A stretch of DNA of 9,149 nucleotides, from assembly GCA_947169985.1 (NCBI GenBank), contig CAMVRW010000083.1, forward strand, positions 1-9,149, read 5' to 3'. The position numbers were made by a program, and so were the translations under genes. The notes beneath the pieces are model-generated. The model was not told where the DNA came from and did not search any database. It saw nothing but the letters and a program-made list of their open reading frames with translations. The first letter of the stretch is position 1. The number at the start of each line of letters is the position of its first letter. This document shows, piece by piece, positions 1 through 6,633 of the stretch. Source of the DNA: an uncultured Butyrivibrio sp. (lineage in GTDB: Bacteria; Bacillota; Clostridia; Lachnospirales; Lachnospiraceae).

Positions 1-1305
1 AACGTGGCATCCGGCTTTCTCAAGCATCTTCGCCCAGACGATGTTATTCTCCTCATCGAATCTGGCCTTCAGCTCAACCAGAACTGTAACCTGTTTGCCG
101 TTGCCTGCAGCCTTCGCAAGGGCTGCGATAATAGGTGAATTACCACTTACTCTGTAGAGGGTCTGCTTGATAGCCAGAACGTCAGGATCAACAGCTGCCA
201 TCTCAACAAACCTTACCACGTTTTCAAAGGTCTGATATGGGTGGTGCATCAGCACATCCCCTTTTGAGATAACATCAAAAATGTTCTCTCCTGTATCAAA
301 CTCAGGCACCGGCTGAGGAGGAAGATAGCCATGTTCCTTCTCGTCGTCAAAGCCCTCAAGCTTGAACATCTTCATGAGATATGTAAGATCCAAGGGTCCA
401 TGAACACTGTAGATCTCGTTGCTTTCAACTCCAAGATCCCCTGCAATTATCTTTAAGAGCTTTTTATCGATTCCAGCCGGAACCTCAAGCCTTATAGCCT
501 GTCCCCACTGACGAAGCTTGATCTGTTTCTCGATCTCTTTTAACAGATCCTCAGCCTCATCCTCATCAATGGAAAGATCGGCATTTCTTCCAACCCTGTA
601 GGGGGCACTCTGCAGAACGTCGTAGTTCAAAAAGAGCTTGCTCATATTTCTTTTTATAAGATCCTCTAAAAGCATGATCTTTCGAGGACAGATCCCGTTA
701 TTCTCGCAGGGAATCTCAATGATCCTTGGGAGCACGTCCGGAACCTGGACCGTTGCAAAGTCCACGTCATCCTTGCCCTCTTTCTTCTTGAGAAGGGCTC
801 CGATGTTAAGAGTCTTGTTCCTGATAAGAGGGAAAGGTCTTGAGGAGTCAACAGCCATGGGAGTAAGAACAGGATAAACAAAGTCGTCAAAATACCTGTC
901 CACATAAACCTGATCTTTTTTGCTCAGATCGCTCCCATCAGAGATCACCAGCCCCTTTTCCTGAAGCATGGGGATAAGCTGGGTGTTGTAGATCTCATAC
1001 TGCTTGTCCACAAATCTGTGAACCTCACTAAGCACCTCATTCAGCTGCTGTGTGGCTGTCATTCCTGCTATGTCCAGCTTCTTATAGCCTGCATTTATCA
1101 TGTCCTTAAGGGAAGCAACCCTTACCATGAAAAACTCATCCAGGTTGCTGGCTGTGATGCTGAGGAACTTGAGCCTTTCAAACAAAGGATTGGAATCATC
1201 CTCTGCCTCAGACAATACCCTTTCGTTGAACTGAAGCCAGCTCAGCTCTCTGTTTATATATAGCTTTGGATCCTCATAATCTACTCCAGATTTAATCTTT
1301 GCCAT
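1..1305 (-). CDS. ppk1: Polyphosphate kinase 1 (partial, N-terminal 435 residues)
   Basis: Polyphosphate kinase makes inorganic polyphosphate from the gamma-phosphate of ATP, reversibly. The frame is open from ATG at 1305 to the window edge. It shows the family's N-terminal signature NRELSWLQFNERVL (residues 18-31), SNLDEFFMVRVA (53-64), and further on the core motifs HHPYQTFENV, LAIKQTLYRV and VELKARFDEENNI. The known family is about 700 residues, so roughly the last 40% is missing. The break falls at AGCHV, shortly before the segment that carries the autophosphorylated histidine in characterised enzymes, so the catalytic histidines cannot be inspected here. It starts 7 nt after the ppx stop, and its ribosome binding site GAGGTG uses bases of that stop codon, so it is the third gene of a pheA-ppx-ppk1 operon and is probably translationally coupled. 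Identification is firm; completeness of the gene outside the window is unknown. Confidence 0.96.
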   Translation of the reverse strand, partial: MAKIKSGVDYEDPKLYINRELSWLQFNERVLSEAEDDSNPLFERLKFLSITASNLDEFFMVRVASLKDMINAGYKKLDIAGMTATQQLNEVLSEVHRFVDKQYEIYNTQLIPMLQEKGLVISDGSDLSKKDQVYVDRYFDDFVYPVLTPMAVDSSRPFPLIRNKTLNIGALLKKKEGKDDVDFATVQVPDVLPRIIEIPCENNGICPRKIMLLEDLIKRNMSKLFLNYDVLQSAPYRVGRNADLSIDEDEAEDLLKEIEKQIKLRQWGQAIRLEVPAGIDKKLLKIIAGDLGVESNEIYSVHGPLDLTYLMKMFKLEGFDDEKEHGYLPPQPVPEFDTGENIFDVISKGDVLMHHPYQTFENVVRFVEMAAVDPDVLAIKQTLYRVSGNSPIIAALAKAAGNGKQVTVLVELKARFDEENNIVWAKMLEKAGCHV

Positions 1306-1312
1306 ATTCACC

Positions 1313-2860
1313 TCACATGATTCTCTTTTGTCTGATGATTGGTTTGATTCCGAATACTTCTTCAAAGAAGCTTGCCCTGTTGTTGAAAAGACCTTTTTCT
1401 AAAGTGATGTCAGCTCTGGTATCAATGTTGATTATCATTTCATGGTCTTTCAGGGTAACTTTGACATCCTTAAACTTCTGCTTGTGGGTTCTGTCCAGTC
1501 CGTTGGTAACGCGAAGGATGGCTGTAAGCTTAGCCACCTTCAGATACTCCTCATAGGAAAGTCCCTCTATGAATGGGCTGCCACTTCCGTAGTGATCAAA
1601 CTCCTCGTGATTGTACCTGACCACATTGGCCACTATCATTCTCTCCTTATGGGAAAGACCTATGATCTCCGTGGACATGATGATGTTGTAGGAACAGTCA
1701 CCCAGATTAACCATGCTGATATATTTTCCGCAGTCATGGAGCATGGTTGCAACCTGTAAAAGAAGTCTGTCTCTTTTGGACAGTCCATGTATCTTTTTAG
1801 TGTTATCAAAGATAGTCGAAGCTATCTGCCACAAAGTCTCGCGTCTGCTCTTGGAGCCCATATAACGCTTGGAGATATTCTTTGCGCAGGAAACAATATC
1901 CTGTTCGAAGTCGTGTGGCGTCTTGATAAAGTTCTTTTTCTCAGCATACTCATAGGCTATGCCATCACAGAGTGTAACGCCGGGAGCCCACAGGTACTCA
2001 GCCTTGGTAATCTCAAGGATACACTTTATAAGTATTGCCGACACATAAAGAAGCGGAATATTCTCCTCAGGAATGTTGAATCGCTTTGCCACCTCCATGG
2101 TATTCCTGTCGGAGGCGTTTTCCAGAAAGCCCCTGTACTCTGCACTGGATGCGTAGCCAACTTTGCCCGGCTCATTCTTGATCCTTCTAAGGACCGGAGC
2201 CACATAGTCGTCAATGATGATAAGGTTCTCTATCTTCCTGTCATTTAAGTACATTTTGGAAAAGACAGCCAGCTGTGTATTTACAAGTTCAGAAATAAGT
2301 TCAAAGTACTTGAACCTTGTAGCCTGCACAGTATTCATGATGGCGTGAAGACGAAGGACTCCCGTCTTAAGGTTCTGGGTAGCCACCAGAGCGTCCTTTT
2401 CGAAAAGAGATATCTGAATACTTCCACCTCCGATATCAATAATCGCAGTAGGTTTTTTGATGATCTCCTGGAACTGTTCACTCTTAAGAGCGATGGACTT
2501 GTAATCCAAAAACCTCTGTTCAGAGTTACTAAGGACATCAATCTGGAGATGAGTCCTTTGCCTTATGAGTTCCTGAAGGATGATAAAATCCCTGGTCTCA
2601 CGGACAGCGCTGGTACCATAGGCCTTATAGTGGGTGGCGCCATAGCTCTTCATGATCTGCCTGAACTCAGAAAGTATTCTTATCATTTCCTCCACATGCC
2701 CGGTACTGATCTGGCCCGAAGCATAGGTCTCACTGCCAAGGTCCATACGATGACGGACGTGATCAAGCTCCCGAACCCCGTTCTTTTCCGAGAGTTCGAA
2801 GATCTTAAGGGCCATCTCATATGAGCCAAGGTCAATTGCTGCGAAAACTTCTCCATTCAT
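1313..2860 (-). CDS. ppx: Ppx/GppA-family exopolyphosphatase with C-terminal HD domain
   Basis: Probable exopolyphosphatase, releasing phosphate from polyphosphate ends; the family also includes pppGpp phosphohydrolases (GppA), which sequence alone does not exclude. The 515-residue protein has the actin-like ATPase fold signatures: phosphate-1 loop AAIDLGSYEM (7-16), YGTSAVRETRD (81-91), a conserved-glutamate segment SNSEQRFLDY (111-120), and phosphate-2 loop IDIGGGSIQ (141-149). The C-terminal third is an HD-type domain with ATMLHDCGKY (371-380; H375, D376) and ILRVTNGLDRTH (448-459), as in long Ppx proteins. Two active-site positions differ from the E. coli pattern: the usual EEA is SEQ, and the Glu that usually follows GGGS[T/I] is Gln149. 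The ATG at 2860 has GGAG (2868-2871) 7 nt upstream. It begins 21 nt after the pheA stop and directly precedes ppk1, so polyphosphate breakdown and synthesis are co-transcribed. Confidence 0.93.
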   Translation of the reverse strand: MNGEVFAAIDLGSYEMALKIFELSEKNGVRELDHVRHRMDLGSETYASGQISTGHVEEMIRILSEFRQIMKSYGATHYKAYGTSAVRETRDFIILQELIRQRTHLQIDVLSNSEQRFLDYKSIALKSEQFQEIIKKPTAIIDIGGGSIQISLFEKDALVATQNLKTGVLRLHAIMNTVQATRFKYFELISELVNTQLAVFSKMYLNDRKIENLIIIDDYVAPVLRRIKNEPGKVGYASSAEYRGFLENASDRNTMEVAKRFNIPEENIPLLYVSAILIKCILEITKAEYLWAPGVTLCDGIAYEYAEKKNFIKTPHDFEQDIVSCAKNISKRYMGSKSRRETLWQIASTIFDNTKKIHGLSKRDRLLLQVATMLHDCGKYISMVNLGDCSYNIIMSTEIIGLSHKERMIVANVVRYNHEEFDHYGSGSPFIEGLSYEEYLKVAKLTAILRVTNGLDRTHKQKFKDVKVTLKDHEMIINIDTRADITLEKGLFNNRASFFEEVFGIKPIIRQKRIM

Positions 2861-2881
2861 AGGTTAGCTCCAATACATATC

Positions 2882-4009
2882 TTAGTAATTTCCTAGAATC
2901 TTCATCAATTTTGCTTCTTCGCGAAGACCACGAAGGGCGTTTTTAACAGCGCTATCCTCCAGGTTTCCGTCGAAGTCTATGAAAAATCTATACTCCCAAT
3001 TCCGGTCTTCGATGGGGCGGGACTCGATCTTGGTCATGTTCAGGTTGTTGTAGATAAAGTGGGACATGATGTGGTACAACGATCCGGCCTCGTGAGGGAT
3101 TTCAAGACAAAGACTGATCTTTTTAGCGTCCTTAAGGTATACCTTTTGATTGGTCACAACAATAAATCTGGTGGAATTGGACTCAGCCTGGTTTATGCCC
3201 TCCTGAAGGATCTCAAGGCCGTAAACTTCAGCTGCATTGGCACTTGCAATGGCGCCCTGGGTCTTATCCTTATCATCAGCCACCTTCCTGGCAGCAAATG
3301 CATTGTTCTTCATGCTCACCTGTTTAATGGAGCTGTGGTCTGCAAGGAACCTTGCTGACTGCATCAAAGACTGTGGGTGGGAATAAACTGTCTTTATATC
3401 AGAAATCTGTGCACCCGGCAGTCCCAACAGGCAGTGTCTTATCTCAATTATCTGCTCACCTACTATGTAATTCTCATATTCTGTAAGCAGATCATAAATT
3501 TCACTTACTATCCCTGCTGTGGAATTCTCTATTGGAAGAACTGCATAGTCAGCACTTCCATCTTCCAATGCACCGAAGGCATCACGGAAGCTGTCCACAT
3601 GGAAGCAGTTCACATCATCTCCAAAGAACTTCTTGGTGGCAAGCTCTGAATAAGCCCCCTCAGCTCCCTGGTAGCATACTCTGCAATTACCCTTATCAAG
3701 GCTATCTATCTGTATAAAGGGAAGACGAAGGGATGCCCCCTGACTAGCCAGCTTCGCATACTGGAGCTTTCTGCTCATAGACATGAGCTGGGAAAAGAGC
3801 TCTTCCACTCCTATACTGTTAAACTCAGAATGGGTAAGGCTTTTGACTGCCTCAATCTTCTCCTTCTCCCTCTGTCTGTCGAATACTTTTTTACCGGTGG
3901 AAATCTTATAATCGGCAATCTGTGCCGAAACCTCCATCCTGTCCTCAAAAAGCTTTACAAGCTGAGAATCGATTTCATCAATCTGTACTCTGAGTTCCTT
4001 TAAATCCAT
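2882..4009 (-). CDS. pheA: Bifunctional chorismate mutase / prephenate dehydratase
   Basis: Converts chorismate to prephenate and prephenate to phenylpyruvate, the committed branch to phenylalanine; cytoplasmic. The 375-residue protein has an AroQ-type chorismate mutase domain at 1-85 with residues matching the E. coli active site (R7, R24, K35, D44, R47, E48, and likely S79 and Q83). The dehydratase domain covers about 108-290 (VCYQGAEGAYSE at 111-122, LPIENSTAGIV at 158-168, catalytic TRF motif at 280-282). An ACT domain covers about 296-370 with the Phe-binding signatures GSLY (309-312, the GALY motif) and ESRP (329-332), so feedback inhibition by Phe is expected. The start is set at ATG 4009 because GGGAGA (4019-4024) sits 9 nt upstream; the frame stays open to a TTG at 4030, which would place that site inside the gene. 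It is the first gene of the pheA-ppx-ppk1 operon. The leader is too short for a T-box or peptide attenuator. Confidence 0.96.
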   Translation of the reverse strand: MDLKELRVQIDEIDSQLVKLFEDRMEVSAQIADYKISTGKKVFDRQREKEKIEAVKSLTHSEFNSIGVEELFSQLMSMSRKLQYAKLASQGASLRLPFIQIDSLDKGNCRVCYQGAEGAYSELATKKFFGDDVNCFHVDSFRDAFGALEDGSADYAVLPIENSTAGIVSEIYDLLTEYENYIVGEQIIEIRHCLLGLPGAQISDIKTVYSHPQSLMQSARFLADHSSIKQVSMKNNAFAARKVADDKDKTQGAIASANAAEVYGLEILQEGINQAESNSTRFIVVTNQKVYLKDAKKISLCLEIPHEAGSLYHIMSHFIYNNLNMTKIESRPIEDRNWEYRFFIDFDGNLEDSAVKNALRGLREEAKLMKILGNY

Positions 4010-4018
4010 CTGTCCATC

Positions 4019-4024
4019 TCTCCC
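4019..4024 (-). promoter_or_regulatory. Ribosome binding site deciding the pheA start
   Basis: On the minus strand GGGAGA lies 9 nt upstream of ATG 4009. The in-frame TTG at 4030 has no comparable site upstream, so the shorter 375-residue product is preferred. Confidence 0.7.
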
Positions 4025-4042
4025 TAACAATTCTTAGATAAA

Positions 4043-4071
4043 ATTTTAAATCAATTACTTCTTGATAGCAA
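4043..4071 (-). promoter_or_regulatory. Probable sigma-A promoter of pheA-ppx-ppk1
   Basis: On the minus strand TTGCTA (4066-4071) and TAAAAT (4043-4048) are separated by 17 bp. This is the best -35/-10 pair in the spacer and would give a leader of about 27 nt before the pheA ATG. It faces away from, and overlaps, the promoter of the gene starting at 4111. The call rests on consensus match only. Confidence 0.5.
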
Positions 4072-4074
4072 GAA
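4059..4074. promoter_or_regulatory. 16-bp dyad over the overlapping -35 boxes
   Basis: TTCTTG-ATAG-CAAGAA is a perfect 6-bp inverted repeat with a 4-bp centre. Its axis coincides with the midpoint of the two divergent -35 boxes. It may be an operator for a dimeric regulator, or simply reflect the two TTG elements facing each other; no named regulator is recognised. Confidence 0.4.
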
Positions 4075-4091
4075 CAGACAAGGGATATAAT
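4062..4091 (+). promoter_or_regulatory. Probable sigma-A promoter of the DUF5050-like gene
   Basis: TTGATA (4062-4067) and a perfect TATAAT (4086-4091) are 18 bp apart. Transcription would begin near 4098, practically at the AAGGAGG ribosome binding site (4097-4103), giving a 5' leader of only about 13 nt. The -35 box shares 2 bp with the divergent pheA -35 box. Confidence 0.6.
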
Positions 4092-4110
4092 GGCTTAAGG
4101 AGGACGTATT

Positions 4111-5121
4111 ATGAGTAGAAGAGCTGCAGTAATATTCGTATTGATACTTCTGGCAGTAGCAGGTGTAATGACGCTTTATCTTCTCGGAAAGCGTGTTCCC
4201 ATGGACCCTTCTAATAGTGGCAATTCAGCAGGCAACCTCCAAAACGGAGGCCTTTTCTTTGAAATGGATGACAAGGTATTCTTCGCCAACGCATCCGATG
4301 ACTATTGCCTCTATTCCATGAATCTTGATGAATCTAAGCCAAAGCGTCTCACCAGCATGGGTGCAAAGTACATCAGCGGTGCAGACGGATTTCTCTATTT
4401 CTATATGGATTCCACCAGAAAATCTTCAAAGGTTTCAGGCCTTGGCGCTGCGACCAATCAGTATGGTCTCTATCGCTGTAAGGCTAATGGACAGGATCAG
4501 ACCTGTCTTATCCGTGATTTTTGCGGAGAGGTTCAGTTGTGTGGCGAATACCTTTACTATCAGATAAAAACAAATGGCGGATCCCTTCACAAGATCAAGT
4601 GCAACAAGACCAATGACGCTTTAGTTGCAGAGGAGATCATCTCTCCTCTTTGCTACGACAATGGTTATATCTATTTCACTGGTGTCAGCAATGATCACAA
4701 TATTCACGTGATGAATACAAAAGCCGGAGACGTTCAGAACAGTGCAATTAATGGAAACTACTTCTTCCCTGCTGTACAGGACGGTTATCTTTATTACCTC
4801 AACGGAGATTCCAACTACAGCATCTGGAGGACCAATCTCTCCACTGGAGAACAGCAGCTGGTAACTTCAGACCGAGTTGACTGCTTTACCCTTGACAGGA
4901 ATTACGTTTACTATTCATATTCCAATGCACAGTCTCCATCTCTTCGAAGATGTAACCTGGATGGCTCAGACAAGCTTATTCTCTATGAAGGAGTTGTCAA
5001 CAGCATTAATGTCACCAGCCGTTATGTATACTTCAAAATATTTGGCAATGATACTCTTTACTACCATATTCCAGTGGACCTTTCAGCACCGGCCACACCA
5101 TTTTCAGTCATAGCTAAGTAG
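4111..5121 (+). CDS. Membrane-anchored DUF5050-like beta-propeller protein
   Basis: Function unknown. The 336-residue product has a positively charged start (MSRR) and one hydrophobic segment at about residues 6-26, with no lipobox cysteine, so it is probably an N-terminal signal anchor with the rest outside the membrane. A Ser/Asn/Gly-rich linker (about 33-46) leads to seven approximate repeats, each opening with an aromatic strand (KVFF 55, FLYF 94, YLYY 147, YIYF 186, YLYY 226, YVYY 265, YVYF 305) and continuing to a second strand of the type LYRCKANGQDQ or LRRCNLDGSDK. This pattern is that of DUF5050 and related YWTD/LDL-receptor-like propellers common in Clostridia; seven repeats would close one propeller. 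The assignment is from pattern recognition, not a search. The ATG at 4111 has AAGGAGG 7 nt upstream. It is transcribed divergently from pheA and ends 73 bp before pyrB; neither neighbour explains its role. Confidence 0.85.
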   Translation: MSRRAAVIFVLILLAVAGVMTLYLLGKRVPMDPSNSGNSAGNLQNGGLFFEMDDKVFFANASDDYCLYSMNLDESKPKRLTSMGAKYISGADGFLYFYMDSTRKSSKVSGLGAATNQYGLYRCKANGQDQTCLIRDFCGEVQLCGEYLYYQIKTNGGSLHKIKCNKTNDALVAEEIISPLCYDNGYIYFTGVSNDHNIHVMNTKAGDVQNSAINGNYFFPAVQDGYLYYLNGDSNYSIWRTNLSTGEQQLVTSDRVDCFTLDRNYVYYSYSNAQSPSLRRCNLDGSDKLILYEGVVNSINVTSRYVYFKIFGNDTLYYHIPVDLSAPATPFSVIAK

Positions 5122-5126
5122 CTTAA

Positions 5127-5161
5127 TAAGCGCGTATTCTCCTTTCGAGGGTACGCGCTTA
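5127..5161 (+). terminator. Strong hairpin between the propeller gene and pyrB
   Basis: TAAGCGCGTA (5127-5136) pairs perfectly with TACGCGCTTA (5152-5161), and TTCTC/GAGGG extends the stem to 15 bp with two G-T pairs and a 5-nt loop. It begins 5 nt after the stop codon of the upstream gene, as a terminator should. However, AGTTAAATATAATAATAA follows instead of a T-run on either strand, so it may be a weak terminator or an mRNA 3'-end stabiliser. Confidence 0.6.
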
Positions 5162-5168
5162 AGTTAAA

Positions 5169-5174
5169 TATAAT
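5169..5174 (+). promoter_or_regulatory. Probable -10 box of pyrBI
   Basis: A perfect TATAAT lies 20 bp before the pyrB ATG. The matching -35 region would fall in the 3' half of the hairpin (TTTCGA or TTCGAG at 5143-5149), which is a poor match with long spacing. Transcription would start near 5181-5184, leaving a leader of about 11-14 nt that contains a run of five G (5185-5189) doubling as the ribosome binding site. Confidence 0.4.
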
Positions 5175-5194
5175 AATAAAAAACGGGGGAATTT

Positions 5195-6115
5195 ATGAAC
5201 AACTTAAGACACATGATGAATCCACTGGACTTTTCTGTGGAGGAACTTGAAACACTCTTTGATCTGGCAGGAGAAATTGAAAGGGATATGCCCGGTTACG
5301 CCCACAAGTGTGACGGCAAGATTCTTGCAACCTGCTTCTATGAACCAAGTACAAGAACAAGGCTCTCCTTTGAAACAGCCATGCTGCGTCTCGGCGGGAA
5401 GTGCATGGGCTTTGCAGACGCCTCAAACTCTTCCGCAGCCAAGGGAGAAAGCGTTGCAGATACCATAAGGGTTATCTCCTGCTTCGCAGATATCTGCGCC
5501 ATGAGACATCCCAAGGAAGGTGCTCCGATGGTAGCTGCATCAAGGTCATCAATACCTGTAATAAACGCAGGCGATGGTGGTCACCAGCATCCTACCCAGA
5601 CGCTCACAGATCTTTTGACCATAAGATCACTGTACGGCAAGCTCTCAGACTTTACCATCGGACTTTGCGGAGACCTTAAGTTTGGCAGAACCGTACACTC
5701 TCTGATAAATGCTTTAAGCCGCTACGAAGGAATTCGTTTCATCTTCATCTCCCCCAAGGAGCTGAAGGTCCCTGATTACATCACAGAGATGCTTCGCCAG
5801 AAGAACATCCCTTACGAAGAGGTCATCAAACTTGAAGAGGTTATGCCTCAGCTGGACTTCCTCTACATGACCAGAGTTCAGAAGGAAAGATTCTTCAATG
5901 AAGAAGATTACATAAGGCTTCGTAATTTCTACATCCTGGACAAGGAAAAGATGGCCTTCGCAAAAGAAAAGATGTATATCCTCCATCCACTTCCAAGAGT
6001 AAATGAGATCTCAGTGGAAATTGATGATGATCCAAGAGCTGCCTACTTCAAGCAGGTACAATACGGTCTCTACGTGAGGATGGCACTTATACTGACACTT
6101 CTTGGAATTGAATAA
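5195..6115 (+). CDS. pyrB: Aspartate carbamoyltransferase catalytic chain
   Basis: Joins carbamoyl phosphate and L-aspartate to N-carbamoyl-aspartate, the first committed step of pyrimidine synthesis; cytoplasmic. The 306 residues match the usual length. Visible are the carbamoyl-phosphate loop [13 protein letters not shown] (48-60; S52, T53, R54, T55), the SSAAKGES loop donated by the neighbouring subunit (79-86, with S80 and K83), R104, HPTQTLTDL (132-140), R165 in [20 protein letters not shown] (226-233) and HPLPR (264-268). No key residue is missing. The ATG at 5195 is preceded by GGGGGA (5185-5190) at close spacing. pyrI follows 20 nt downstream, so the two form an operon and should assemble the allosteric holoenzyme of catalytic trimers and regulatory dimers. 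No PyrR-binding leader is visible in the short upstream region. Confidence 0.98.
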   Translation: MNNLRHMMNPLDFSVEELETLFDLAGEIERDMPGYAHKCDGKILATCFYEPSTRTRLSFETAMLRLGGKCMGFADASNSSAAKGESVADTIRVISCFADICAMRHPKEGAPMVAASRSSIPVINAGDGGHQHPTQTLTDLLTIRSLYGKLSDFTIGLCGDLKFGRTVHSLINALSRYEGIRFIFISPKELKVPDYITEMLRQKNIPYEEVIKLEEVMPQLDFLYMTRVQKERFFNEEDYIRLRNFYILDKEKMAFAKEKMYILHPLPRVNEISVEIDDDPRAAYFKQVQYGLYVRMALILTLLGIE

Positions 6116-6135
6116 GATTTGGGAGGATTTAGAAT

Positions 6136-6579
6136 ATGTTAAATATTGGAAAAATAGAAGAAGGATTCGTTCTTGATCATATAAAAGCCGGCAAGAGCAT
6201 GCAGATCTACAGACACCTGGGCCTTGATAAGCTGGATTCCACCGTTGCCATCATCAAAAACGCCAAGAGCAAGGCCATGGGCAAGAAAGATATCCTTAAG
6301 ATTGAATGTGACATCGACAGTCTTGACCTGGACGTCCTTGCCTACATCGACCACAACATCACTGTAAACGTAATCAAGGCCGGAGAGATTATTGAAAAAA
6401 GAGCTCTCGTTCTTCCAAAAGAGATCACCGGAGTTATCAAGTGCCACAACCCCCGCTGCATCTCTTCCATCGAACAGGAACTGCCACAGATCTTCTATCT
6501 CGCCGATGAAAAGAACGAGATCTACCGCTGCAGATACTGCGACGAAAAATACTCCGAAGGCGATGCAAGCCTTCTGTAA
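6136..6579 (+). CDS. pyrI: Aspartate carbamoyltransferase regulatory chain
   Basis: Regulatory subunit that binds nucleotide effectors and bridges the PyrB trimers. The 147-residue protein has the N-terminal allosteric domain, with residues equivalent to the E. coli nucleotide site (D14, H15, K51, K55, K88), and a C-terminal zinc domain whose four cysteines C103 and C108 (CHNPRC) and C132 and C135 (CRYC) match the structural zinc site contacting PyrB. Because both sites are intact, nucleotide feedback is expected, although whether CTP inhibits, as in E. coli, cannot be read from sequence. GGGAGG (6121-6126) precedes the ATG by 9 nt. The gene ends in tandem in-frame stops (TAA TAA) and is followed by a terminator. 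Confidence 0.97.
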   Translation: MLNIGKIEEGFVLDHIKAGKSMQIYRHLGLDKLDSTVAIIKNAKSKAMGKKDILKIECDIDSLDLDVLAYIDHNITVNVIKAGEIIEKRALVLPKEITGVIKCHNPRCISSIEQELPQIFYLADEKNEIYRCRYCDEKYSEGDASLL

Positions 6580-6599
6580 TAAATTCCCACATATAAAGC

Positions 6600-6633
6600 A
6601 AAGGGGGGCGGTTCTCACCGTCCCCTTTCTTTA
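6600..6633 (+). terminator. Rho-independent terminator of pyrBI, probably bidirectional
   Basis: AAAGGGG (6600-6606) pairs with CCCCTTT (6622-6628), and CGGT (6609-6612) with ACCG (6617-6620), leaving a TCTC loop and a small internal G bulge. CTTTAT follows on the plus strand. On the minus strand the stem is followed by GCTTTATATG, so it can also serve the converging gene whose stop is at 6634. Confidence 0.8.

Noticed and set aside
1..1305. ppk1 as a broken gene
   Set aside because: The frame is intact and simply runs off the window edge, so truncation is an artefact of the cut.
1787..2248. 153-codon plus-strand open frame inside ppx
   Set aside because: It is antisense to a clear Ppx coding frame, has no ribosome binding site and its product resembles no protein.
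4010..4036. Possible T-box, leader-peptide attenuator or riboswitch ahead of pheA
   Set aside because: The leader is only about 27 nt from the likely start site, with no Phe-rich peptide and no terminator hairpin.
5122..5194. PyrR-type attenuator upstream of pyrB
   Set aside because: The short gap has one hairpin without a T-run, no antiterminator alternative and no PyrR-binding-loop sequence that I recognise.
6139..6618. 159-codon minus-strand open frame across pyrI
   Set aside because: It is a mirror of the fully conserved pyrI frame and runs through the pyrBI terminator.
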